Shown here in pieces: positions 1 to 6,784 of a DNA stretch of 9,719 bases (within the stretch, counting starts at the first letter, position 1; the number at the start of each line of letters is the position of its first letter). The position numbers and the translations under genes were made by a program. Location of the stretch: contig JALSQJ010000161.1 of assembly GCA_026985495.1 (NCBI GenBank), positions 1 through 9,719 on the forward strand. The letters run 5' to 3'. This DNA is from Campylobacteraceae bacterium. GTDB taxonomy: Bacteria; Campylobacterota; Campylobacteria; Campylobacterales; Sulfurovaceae. Below the pieces are notes generated by a model. It did not search any database, had not been told where the DNA came from, and saw nothing but the letters and a program-made list of their open reading frames with translations.

Positions 1-1014
1 TACTTGGGTGAACCTGTAGTTTTAACAATCTACTTTAAACAGCGAACAGATATTGATGTGATGCAGATAGATTATAAACCACCTAAATTTAAAGATTTTT
101 TCTCTAAGCAGTTGGGTGAAGGGGAAACCTATAAAAAAGGTATTTTTACTATTCAAGAGTTGAACTATCTTCTCATTCCTAAAAAAGCAGGAAAATTAAT
201 ACTTGAACCTGCTCATGCAAAGGTTGCACAACGCTCAAGAGAGCGTCAACAAGGTGGTTGGTATATAGACGTTCCTAAGTGGACACAACTCTCTTCTGAT
301 AGTTTAATTGTTCAGGTAGATAAGCCGAACAAAGCTCATGATATTGTAGGAGATTACAAATTAACAGAGAAGATAGACCATCAAAAGGTAAAGGTAAACA
401 GACCTGTAACGTTGCATTTGGAACTAACTGGCATGGGTACACTAGATGATTATGATGGGATAACGTTTAATATCCCAAATGTTACTATCTATAGTGATGA
501 TGCAAAGATAGAGAGTAAACTACTAGGAAAAGAGCTACAGAGTCATTATCAAAAAAGTTTTGTATTTATTTCTGACCATGATTTTATTATCCCATCAAAG
601 AGAATTCGTGTCTATAATTATAAAACTAAAAAAGTAAAACTATTAAAAACAAAAGAGTACCACATAACGGTTGAAGGAGCTTCAAAAAGAGTCTCTAATT
701 CGATTGTGCATACCAATGAAACTCTTCAAGATACTCATCTGCCTTCATCAATAGCCTTGCTTGTTGCTTTTGTTTTTGGTGTTTTATCAACACTGGCTAT
801 CAACTATCTACCAAGTTCTCTTTTGGAAAAATGGAAACTAAAAAAGCTACCAAACCGATATGATGAAGCATTAAAAATTTTATATCCTAAACTTTCAGAG
901 AGTAAAGAGGTTGAAGAGATGGTACGAAAGTTATATGCTCGACAAAATGGTGACAAAAGTGTAAAAATAGAGAGGGAGCAGTTAGAGAAATTGGTGACTA
1001 GGTATAAAGATTAG
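1..1014 (+). CDS. batD: BatD-like membrane protein, C-terminal part (5' end outside window)
   Basis: The reading frame is open from base 1, so this is the 3' part of a longer gene; the TTG at position 4 is just a Leu codon (context Leu-Gly-Glu-Pro) and not a start. The visible 337 residues show BatD-type ectodomain repeats, including the family-like stretch 'FTIQELNYLLIPKKAGKL' near residues 48-65 of the visible part. One hydrophobic membrane segment follows at about residues 247-270, then a basic cytoplasmic tail of about 65 residues. BatD proteins belong to the Bat/MoxR (aerotolerance) group, whose VWA-domain and MoxR ATPase partners are usually encoded next door and would lie upstream, off the window. 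The molecular function of BatD is poorly known. The gene runs into tyrA tail to tail, with overlapping stop codons. Family assignment is from motif recognition; confidence is good for the family and lower for the symbol. Confidence 0.72.
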   Translation, partial: YLGEPVVLTIYFKQRTDIDVMQIDYKPPKFKDFFSKQLGEGETYKKGIFTIQELNYLLIPKKAGKLILEPAHAKVAQRSRERQQGGWYIDVPKWTQLSSDSLIVQVDKPNKAHDIVGDYKLTEKIDHQKVKVNRPVTLHLELTGMGTLDDYDGITFNIPNVTIYSDDAKIESKLLGKELQSHYQKSFVFISDHDFIIPSKRIRVYNYKTKKVKLLKTKEYHITVEGASKRVSNSIVHTNETLQDTHLPSSIALLVAFVFGVLSTLAINYLPSSLLEKWKLKKLPNRYDEALKILYPKLSESKEVEEMVRKLYARQNGDKSVKIEREQLEKLVTRYKD

Positions 1015-1841
1015 AGTATTTCATGTAATCGATTTGCTTCACTCATCCATTGGTGTAGTTCGTCCCATCTCTCTTCCTCTATGAGTGTTTGGCAAAGTTT
1101 CATCTCTTGATTAAATACCTCAATAGACTCTAAAAGATTTACTTTGTTTTGTCTAAAAATATCTTCCCACATAGTGGGTGAAGATTTAGCAATACGGCTC
1201 ATGCTCTTAAACCCTCCACCTGCTAGAGCTAATATACTTTTAGGGTCTTCTTGCTTCATTACCGATTGGGCAATGGCATAAGAGACAGCATGGGGCATGT
1301 GAGAGATAAATGCAGCATGACGGTCATGCTCTTTGGAATTCATAAAGACAACTCTTGAGTGAATGTCCCTAAAGAGGCTAATTGCAACACCTTTTTGGTA
1401 CTCTCCACTCTTCTCTATATCACAAATAACCATGGTTTTTTCGGTATATAGGTCATCAATAGCAGCTGTTGGTCCAAATTTTTCTGTTCCTGTCATTGGG
1501 TGAGATGTTACAAAGTTAGCTCTAATCTCTTTTGGAATAGCATTAGATATCTTCTCTTTACTACTTCCAAAGTCAATAACTGTAGTCTCTTTATGAATAT
1601 TAATTAGTCTCTGAGATATAGATATGATAGCATCTACAGGGATTGTTAGAACTATTACGTCACATACCTCTATTTCATTAAAATCTTCAACAATTTTATC
1701 AACTAATTTAAGACGTAAAGCATCTCTCTTATGAGATGGATTGTGGTCATAACCTACTATAATATACTTCTTAGGTAGTTTTTTAAGTGCTAAACCTAAA
1801 GAGCCACCCATTAGTCCTAAGCCAACAATTCCTATTTTCAT
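1011..1841 (-). CDS. tyrA: Prephenate dehydrogenase (TyrA)
   Basis: A 276-residue NAD(P)-dependent prephenate dehydrogenase. It oxidatively decarboxylates prephenate to 4-hydroxyphenylpyruvate in the tyrosine branch of aromatic synthesis, in the cytoplasm. The N-terminal Rossmann fold has GLGLMGGS at residues 7-14. The catalytic region has 'SHPMTGTE' at 113-120, where His114 matches the catalytic His of the family, and Ser93/Ser94 in 'GSSKEK'. The helical domain has 'HDRHAAFISHMPHAVSYA' at 172-189 and the substrate-binding Arg216 in 'SRIAKSSPTMW'. Length is that of a monofunctional enzyme: there is no fused chorismate mutase or ACT domain, so feedback control by tyrosine is not obvious. The ATG start sits only about 20 nt below a strong extended -10 (1867-1875), with a weak AGAG ribosome site. 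It is divergent from bamA, an arrangement I remember from C. jejuni (Cj0130/Cj0129c). Confidence 0.95.
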   Translation of the reverse strand: MKIGIVGLGLMGGSLGLALKKLPKKYIIVGYDHNPSHKRDALRLKLVDKIVEDFNEIEVCDVIVLTIPVDAIISISQRLINIHKETTVIDFGSSKEKISNAIPKEIRANFVTSHPMTGTEKFGPTAAIDDLYTEKTMVICDIEKSGEYQKGVAISLFRDIHSRVVFMNSKEHDRHAAFISHMPHAVSYAIAQSVMKQEDPKSILALAGGGFKSMSRIAKSSPTMWEDIFRQNKVNLLESIEVFNQEMKLCQTLIEEERWDELHQWMSEANRLHEIL

Positions 1842-1866
1842 CTTAATCTCTTTAACTTTTTGGCAG

Positions 1867-1875
1867 ATTATAGCA
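1867..1875 (-). promoter_or_regulatory. Extended -10 promoter of tyrA
   Basis: On the minus strand this reads TGC-TATAAT, a perfect -10 hexamer with the TGn extension typical of Campylobacterota housekeeping promoters. Transcription would begin near 1860, giving a 5' leader of about 20 nt before the tyrA ATG. No convincing -35 box is seen. The position one would occupy (around 1890-1895) lies inside the inverted repeat at 1881-1903. Confidence 0.6.
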
Positions 1876-1880
1876 CTTTT

Positions 1881-1903
1881 TTAGTGAAAAATAGATACAC
1901 TAA
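1881..1903. repeat. Inverted repeat between tyrA and bamA (possible operator)
   Basis: TTAGTG (1881-1886) and CACTAA (1898-1903) form a perfect 6-bp inverted repeat with an 11-bp spacer in the 109-bp divergent tyrA/bamA intergenic region. It covers the place where a tyrA -35 element would lie and is upstream of any bamA promoter. A dimeric regulator could bind it, but a 6-bp repeat in AT-rich DNA may also be chance. Confidence 0.3.
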
Positions 1904-1950
1904 TGGCTATTACTTAACATAGATGAACAATCGAAGGAATAATTAACTTT

Positions 1951-4206
1951 ATGAAGAAACTTTTTATATTATCTGTTGGACTAAGCTCCACACTTCTTGC
2001 TCAAAATATCACCTCTATTCAATATAATGGCTTACTTCACCTCTCTAAAGAGGTTGCAACTGAAATTTCTGGTATTCATGTAGGTGAACCATTTGACATT
2101 ATGAAAATTGATGAGTCAATTAAAAAGTTTTACTCTCAAGGTTACTTCTCAGATATTGTTGTCTCAATGACTAAAAATGGTGGATTGGTCTATGCATTTA
2201 AAGAGAAATCAGTTATCTCTAAATTGGAGATGAAAGGTTATAGTAGTGATGATGAGCAAGAGGAGCTTTTTATCTCTATGGGGTTACGAAAAGGTGACCT
2301 TTATGATGCTAGAAAAGTGGAGGCTGCCAAAAAAAGATTAATTAAAAAAATTGAAGCAGAGGGCTATTACGATACTATTGTAGAGGTAGATGTAGAGCCA
2401 AAAGAGGATAGTATTGCCCTTGTTTTTAATGTTAATAAGGGTGAAAAAATCTATATTAAGAAGATTGATTTTGAAGGGGCTAAAAAGGTTGATACTGATG
2501 ATATTGAGACCTCTTTAGCCAATCAAGAAGAAGATTTTATGGGTTGGTTCCCTGGGTTACATAATGGAGTTGCTCATTTAGATCAGTTAAACTTTGATGG
2601 GAAAAGAGTAAAAGATGTCTATATGCAACAGGGGTATTTAGATGCTACAGTCTCTGACCCACTTATGCGAGTAGATTCTGGCTCATATAAAGCAGATGTG
2701 AGTTATCAAATTAAAGAGGGTGAGCAGTATAAGATTGGTAGTGTAGAGATATTGGGTGATACAAAGTCTCTTAATTTAGATGAGATTAAGAGTGAATTAA
2801 AATCTTATAGTGGAAAAGTATTTAATATTGAGAAGGTAAGAAAAGATAGAGCCTATATTCAAGAGAAAATTGCAAATTTAGGTTATGCTTATGCTCGTGT
2901 GCAGATAGGTTTAAATCAAAATAAAAATAATCATACAGTTGCTTTACAATATAGAGTAGTTCCTGGAGATAAAGTCTATATTAATGATGTTATTATTTCA
3001 GGAAATCATACAACAAAAGATAGAGTAATTCGACGAGATATCTATCTTGCTCCTGGTGATCTATTCTCCATGACAGACTTAAAGGATTCAAAAAATGCTT
3101 TAGGTAGAAGAGGTTTTTTCGAAGATGTAAATATTGAACAAGAACGTGTTGATGCTACTCATGTTAATCTACTTGTAAAGGTAAAAGAGACTGCTACAGG
3201 AAGTATTCAGGCTGGTGGTGGGTATGGCTCTTATCAAGGTGCAATGATTTCTGCTTCTGTATCTGATAGAAATGTTTTTGGTTCAGGAATTAATGCTGCT
3301 GTATCATTTGACATCTCTAAAATTTCAACCAACTACTCTATATCAATTAATAATCCACGAATTTGGGATAGTGATTACAGTTTAGGTGCAAGTATCTATC
3401 AAAATGAGTTTCAATATATTACTTATGACCAAAAGAGTATTGGTGCTTCTTTAACTGTAGGAAAACAATTGACACGTAATCTCTTTGGTTCACTAGGGTA
3501 TGGATATAGTAAAAATAAGGCTACAGTGGTAGATAATAGTAATAATATTTTAGCTACACAAAGTTATGATTTTGGACTATTCTCCCCTAATGATTTAAGT
3601 TATGAGAAGAGTCTCTTTACACTTGGATTAAACTATGACTCAACAGATGATTTTTATATCCCTAGAGAAGGGTTTATCTTAGGTGGTTCTGTTGGTTATG
3701 CAGGAGTGGGTGGTGACCAAAAATTTGTAGATTCTCAATTGAGATTTGGTGCCTATTATGGGCTTGAGGATATTATAGATTATGATTTGATTTTAAGATA
3801 TAAATTACGAGGACGAATTCTTACCAATCAAGGAAATATTGCTAAGCCAGAACGCCTCTATATGGGAGGAATTGGAAGTGTAAGAGGTTATGAACCTTTT
3901 AGTCTTGCACCTCATACCGATGCAAATGGTGTTCGAACATTTATTGGTGGACAGAAGAGTTTAGTTAATACAGCTGAAGCGAGTATTCCTCTCTCTAAAG
4001 CAGCTAAAATGCGTTTAGCCTTTTTCTATGACTATGGTATGATAGGTGATAATAAATTCGATGATATTACAAGGAAAGGGTATGGGGTTACGTTGGAATG
4101 GATCTCTCCAATGGGACCAATTAATTTAGTATTTGCAAAAGCAGTTAATCCCGATAGTTTAGATAGACCAGCAAACTTTGAGTTTACAATGGGACAGAAG
4201 TTCTAA
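1951..4206 (+). CDS. bamA: Outer membrane protein assembly factor BamA
   Basis: A 751-residue Omp85-family protein, the central subunit of the BAM machine that folds and inserts beta-barrel proteins into the outer membrane. The N-terminus is a clear signal peptide (MKKLF, hydrophobic core, likely cleavage after LLA at residue 17, before Gln18). Five POTRA domains can be traced at about residues 22-92, 93-172, 173-264, 265-345 and 346-417, ending in the usual 'ISGNHTTKDRVIRR' type of POTRA5 opening. The beta-barrel starts near 'GSIQAGGGYGS' (417-427). It carries the signature loop-6 motif VRGY at 644-647 (within GIGSVRGYEP) and ends in '...FEFTMGQKF' with a C-terminal Phe, as expected of a barrel strand signal. 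Length is a little under the E. coli protein (about 810). An AAGGA ribosome site at 1934-1938 precedes the ATG by 12 nt. bamA converges on the phosphatase gene with overlapping stops. Confidence 0.96.
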   Translation: MKKLFILSVGLSSTLLAQNITSIQYNGLLHLSKEVATEISGIHVGEPFDIMKIDESIKKFYSQGYFSDIVVSMTKNGGLVYAFKEKSVISKLEMKGYSSDDEQEELFISMGLRKGDLYDARKVEAAKKRLIKKIEAEGYYDTIVEVDVEPKEDSIALVFNVNKGEKIYIKKIDFEGAKKVDTDDIETSLANQEEDFMGWFPGLHNGVAHLDQLNFDGKRVKDVYMQQGYLDATVSDPLMRVDSGSYKADVSYQIKEGEQYKIGSVEILGDTKSLNLDEIKSELKSYSGKVFNIEKVRKDRAYIQEKIANLGYAYARVQIGLNQNKNNHTVALQYRVVPGDKVYINDVIISGNHTTKDRVIRRDIYLAPGDLFSMTDLKDSKNALGRRGFFEDVNIEQERVDATHVNLLVKVKETATGSIQAGGGYGSYQGAMISASVSDRNVFGSGINAAVSFDISKISTNYSISINNPRIWDSDYSLGASIYQNEFQYITYDQKSIGASLTVGKQLTRNLFGSLGYGYSKNKATVVDNSNNILATQSYDFGLFSPNDLSYEKSLFTLGLNYDSTDDFYIPREGFILGGSVGYAGVGGDQKFVDSQLRFGAYYGLEDIIDYDLILRYKLRGRILTNQGNIAKPERLYMGGIGSVRGYEPFSLAPHTDANGVRTFIGGQKSLVNTAEASIPLSKAAKMRLAFFYDYGMIGDNKFDDITRKGYGVTLEWISPMGPINLVFAKAVNPDSLDRPANFEFTMGQKF

Positions 4207-5105
4207 TGAGTCATAGACTCTAAATAGACTCCCTCTCGAACTCCTACAGCAGAGCTTATTACCTGTTGTGCCTCTATCTTTTTTAGTATAGATTTCCAAA
4301 TTAGGGTTCCCTCTTTTATAGTATCTAGGCGATTGTTAGATATATAGAGTTCAGTATGTAAATCTCTATTAGATTTAATAATCTTTGTAAAAAACTCTTC
4401 ATAAGACTCTACATTGTACCTAAAACCGTGAAGAGTTTTATCCTCTTGATTTTGAAACTTTATAATGGCTTTAGATAGTGTTCTTGCTGTTCCACCAATT
4501 CCTATGGCATAATCTTCTTTAAAATGTTTAGGAAGAGTATATAGAGCTTTGTCTATATACTCTTGAGTCTCTTTTAAACAATTTTTTGAGTTAGAGAAGA
4601 GTTCTTTGAGTCGTACTGTACCTAAATTTAGTGTAAATGTATCTACAATTTTTCTATCTTTTATGAGTGCTAAATCGGAAGAACCTCCTCCAATATCAAT
4701 AGTTATACCACTGTTAATAGAAAGAAGATTAACTACAGCAATAGCACCATATTTAGCCTCTTGATGACCATCTATAACTTTAATATTAATATTAAGCTGT
4801 TTTTTAATTAACTCTATGAACTCCAATTTATTTGGTGCATCACGTAGTGCAGAAGTAGCAATAGATAAGGTTTGAGAAATAGGGTATTTTTTAATAGTAT
4901 TGGAAAAATTATTGAGTGTCTCATATGCTCGTTTTATAGCAGTTGGTTGAAGATAACCATGGGCTAAATATGCACCCTCTCCAAGACGTACTTTTGATTT
5001 CTCTTCATGAATAATGGAAAGCTCATTGTTACTATTTTGTTGATATATGACTAACCTAACTGAGTTTGAACCAATGTCAATTACAGCTTTGGTTAGTGGT
5101 ATCAT
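4203..5105 (-). CDS. Short-form Ppx/GppA family phosphatase
   Basis: A 300-residue member of the exopolyphosphatase / guanosine pentaphosphate phosphatase family (ASKHA fold), which hydrolyses polyphosphate and/or pppGpp; sequence alone does not say which. Visible motifs, in order: 'VIDIGSNSVRLVIYQ' (8-22, phosphate loop 1), 'SIATSALRDAPN' (81-92), 'IDGHQEAKYGAIAV' (111-124, where Glu116 matches the catalytic Glu), 'ITIDIGGGSSDLAL' (134-147, phosphate loop 2), 'IGIGGTARTL' (201-210) and 'VGVREGVYLE' (287-296). It lacks the C-terminal helical/HD-like domain of the roughly 500-residue E. coli Ppx and GppA, as do other bacterial short forms. The ATG is only 3 nt after the ferredoxin stop codon and has just a weak GAAG upstream, so translation is probably coupled. 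From memory, the same ferredoxin-phosphatase pair occurs in C. jejuni (Cj0354c-Cj0353c). Confidence 0.9.
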   Translation of the reverse strand: MIPLTKAVIDIGSNSVRLVIYQQNSNNELSIIHEEKSKVRLGEGAYLAHGYLQPTAIKRAYETLNNFSNTIKKYPISQTLSIATSALRDAPNKLEFIELIKKQLNINIKVIDGHQEAKYGAIAVVNLLSINSGITIDIGGGSSDLALIKDRKIVDTFTLNLGTVRLKELFSNSKNCLKETQEYIDKALYTLPKHFKEDYAIGIGGTARTLSKAIIKFQNQEDKTLHGFRYNVESYEEFFTKIIKSNRDLHTELYISNNRLDTIKEGTLIWKSILKKIEAQQVISSAVGVREGVYLESMTH

Positions 5106-5108
5106 AGG

Positions 5109-5360
5109 TTAAACTTCAAGCTCAAGTTGAGAAAATTTAAATTTTAACTCCTCTACAGTCTCTACATTGTCTGGGTCAGAACCAATACAGTCAACGGGAC
5201 AAACTGAAATGCATTGTGGCTCATCATAGTGTCCTACACACTCTGTACATCGGTCTGAATCAATAAGGTAAATTGGGTCATTCTCTTCAATAGCCTCGTT
5301 AGGACACTCTTCTCTACATGCGTCACATGCAATACAATCATCTGCAATTAATAATGCCAT
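5109..5360 (-). CDS. fdxB: 2[4Fe-4S] ferredoxin, Allochromatium/YfhL type
   Basis: An 83-residue low-potential electron carrier with two 4Fe-4S clusters, cytoplasmic. The first cysteine set is C9-x2-C12-x2-C15-x3-C19-P. The second is C38-x2-C41-x8-C50-x3-C54-P, followed by an extra C58. The 8-residue insertion between C41 and C50, the 'CTECVGHYDEPQC' and 'CPVDC' segments and the C-terminal extension with many acidic residues are the marks of the Allochromatium vinosum ('Alvin')/YfhL subfamily, known for one cluster of very low potential and a slow second one. Electron donor and acceptor cannot be told from the window. It has its own candidate promoter (5383-5388) with a leader of about 16 nt and is the first gene of a pair with the phosphatase. 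The symbol follows the C. jejuni name as I remember it. Confidence 0.9.
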   Translation of the reverse strand: MALLIADDCIACDACREECPNEAIEENDPIYLIDSDRCTECVGHYDEPQCISVCPVDCIGSDPDNVETVEELKFKFSQLELEV

Positions 5361-5382
5361 TTATATACTCACTTTATATTTT

Positions 5383-5388
5383 ATTATA
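5383..5388 (-). promoter_or_regulatory. Candidate -10 box for ferredoxin-phosphatase pair
   Basis: A perfect TATAAT on the minus strand, 22 nt before the ferredoxin ATG, would start transcription near 5376. It has no TGn extension and no clear -35 box. The intergenic DNA is very AT-rich, so a chance match is possible, but position and perfect match favour it. Confidence 0.45.
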
Positions 5389-5456
5389 TGATTTGATTTA
5401 TAACTTATCTAACCTTAGGATTTATTTAAAATAAAGAGTTGTGTAGAGGAAGATGA

Positions 5457-5486
5457 AGATTAATTGTTTGATTTAACAATTAATCT
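5457..5486 (-). terminator. 12-bp stem-loop across the kinase stop codon
   Basis: Arms 5457-5468 (AGATTAATTGTT) and 5475-5486 (AACAATTAATCT) pair perfectly around a 6-nt loop, and the kinase stop codon (5480-5482) lies in one arm. The stem has only two G:C pairs and no T-run follows on either strand, so it is not a classical intrinsic terminator. It is still the only substantial hairpin between the kinase and the ferredoxin gene. It could mark a 3' end or protect the message. Function is inferred from position only. Confidence 0.3.
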
Positions 5487-6784
5487 CTAAGTAAAAAACG
5501 ATTGAGTGGGAAAGCGATACTTGCAATAGCACCTTTTTTATCTTCTCTATTTTTTAAGTTAATGACTACTCCCATAGATTCAGCAGCATTTTGTGCTAAA
5601 AAGAGTCCTAGTCCTGCACCTGTTGACTCTAAAGACCTTTGAAATGGAGCAAAGAGATCTTTTTTCTCATCTATACCTTTACCCTCATCACTAATTTCAA
5701 TAATAAAGTTATCTTCATCCATTCTAGTAGTTAAACTTACTAAACTATTTTCTGGAGTAAATTTTAGAGCATTTTGAATAAAATTTTGAAATATCTGCAT
5801 AAAAAGAAGAGGTTGAATATGAACTCTAAAGTGAGGTATATCAAAATGGTAAATAAAATCTCTATTTTGTGAGTGAGCCAAGAGTTCATACTCTTCACAT
5901 TTACTTGCCATAAGTCGAATAAGGTTTAGTCGTTGAGGCTGTTCAAATTGAGCTCCTTCAGCTCGTCCAAACTCTAAAAGGTTATGTATCATGGCAGTTA
6001 AAGTGTCAATAGAGGTAATGTTTTGTTCTAATGCTTCACGTACATTATCATGTTTTTTATATTTCATTAAGGTGATTTGATTTTTAAGACGCATAACAGC
6101 AAGAGGTGTTTTTAGTTCGTGAGCTGTACCAATATAAAGCTCTTGTCTATATTTAATAGAAGTTTGTATTTTTTTTATGAGTAGATTTACAGAATCGGCA
6201 AGTTTAGTAAACTCAAGAGGTAAATTTTTAGTCTCTATTTGATTTAAAAGATTATCGTGCATATTTGTAAATTGCTCTGTTAATCTTTTTAGTGGAATCA
6301 TCAGTTTTTTTGAAATTGTAAAGGCGTAATAGATAATAAATATAATACCAATAAGAATAAGTATCAATAGCATACCATACATATTATTGATGAGTAGTTT
6401 CTCTTTTGTGATGTCTCTCTCTATAATAAGCATTTTTGAGTCATCTTTATACGATTTTACTAAAAGTATATAGTTATGCCCATTCTCATTGTTACTAATA
6501 AATTCTAAATCTTTATGAAAACTTTCTGGATTGTCACTAATAGTTGTCTGATATGGAGAGGTATTTTTTAAAAAATCTAAGTCTCTTTGTTGATTATACT
6601 CCTCTTGTGTTTTGTAGTGTTTTTCAATATATTTTGATTGGTTTATCATATCATCTTTAATATTGCTGATAATAGATGTATGAAAATATATGGAGACTAC
6701 AAGTGAAATAATAATAAGCATTGCAGTCATAGCGACTGCAAGTTCAATGACGAAACGACTTCTTAAGCTCCTTTTGGAAAGCAA
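5480..6784 (-). CDS. Membrane sensor histidine kinase, partner of the HsrA-like regulator
   Basis: A 434-residue kinase with a basic N-terminus, a membrane segment at about 11-34, an extracytoplasmic sensor of about 100 residues (35-133), a second membrane segment at 134-156 and a HAMP-like linker to about 208. The HisKA domain has 'GTAHELKTPLAV' (phospho-accepting His222). The ATPase domain has an N-box with 'NFIQNALKFTP' (334-344), a G1 box 'DEGKG' (366-370), an F-box 'LFAPFQ' (377-382) and a G2 box 'GAGLGLFLAQ' (389-398). All catalytic boxes look intact. The sensor domain matches nothing I recognise. The start is TTG at 6784, inside the regulator gene (22-nt overlap): an in-frame TAG lies two codons upstream, AAGAGG is 9 nt before the TTG, and the next ATG (residue 19) would cut into the first membrane segment. 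It should phosphorylate the regulator encoded immediately upstream. Confidence 0.93.
   Translation of the reverse strand: MLSKRSLRSRFVIELAVAMTAMLIIISLVVSIYFHTSIISNIKDDMINQSKYIEKHYKTQEEYNQQRDLDFLKNTSPYQTTISDNPESFHKDLEFISNNENGHNYILLVKSYKDDSKMLIIERDITKEKLLINNMYGMLLILILIGIIFIIYYAFTISKKLMIPLKRLTEQFTNMHDNLLNQIETKNLPLEFTKLADSVNLLIKKIQTSIKYRQELYIGTAHELKTPLAVMRLKNQITLMKYKKHDNVREALEQNITSIDTLTAMIHNLLEFGRAEGAQFEQPQRLNLIRLMASKCEEYELLAHSQNRDFIYHFDIPHFRVHIQPLLFMQIFQNFIQNALKFTPENSLVSLTTRMDEDNFIIEISDEGKGIDEKKDLFAPFQRSLESTGAGLGLFLAQNAAESMGVVINLKNREDKKGAIASIAFPLNRFLLRD

Noticed and set aside
4208..4220. GAGTC-ATA-GACTC hairpin just after the bamA stop as a terminator
   Set aside because: Only 5 bp of stem with a 3-nt loop, no T-run, and it lies in the last codons of the phosphatase gene.
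5421..5435. Near-palindrome TTTATTT-A-AAATAAA upstream of the ferredoxin gene as an operator
   Set aside because: Only A and T, with a 1-base centre. Such palindromes are expected by chance in this AT-rich intergenic DNA.
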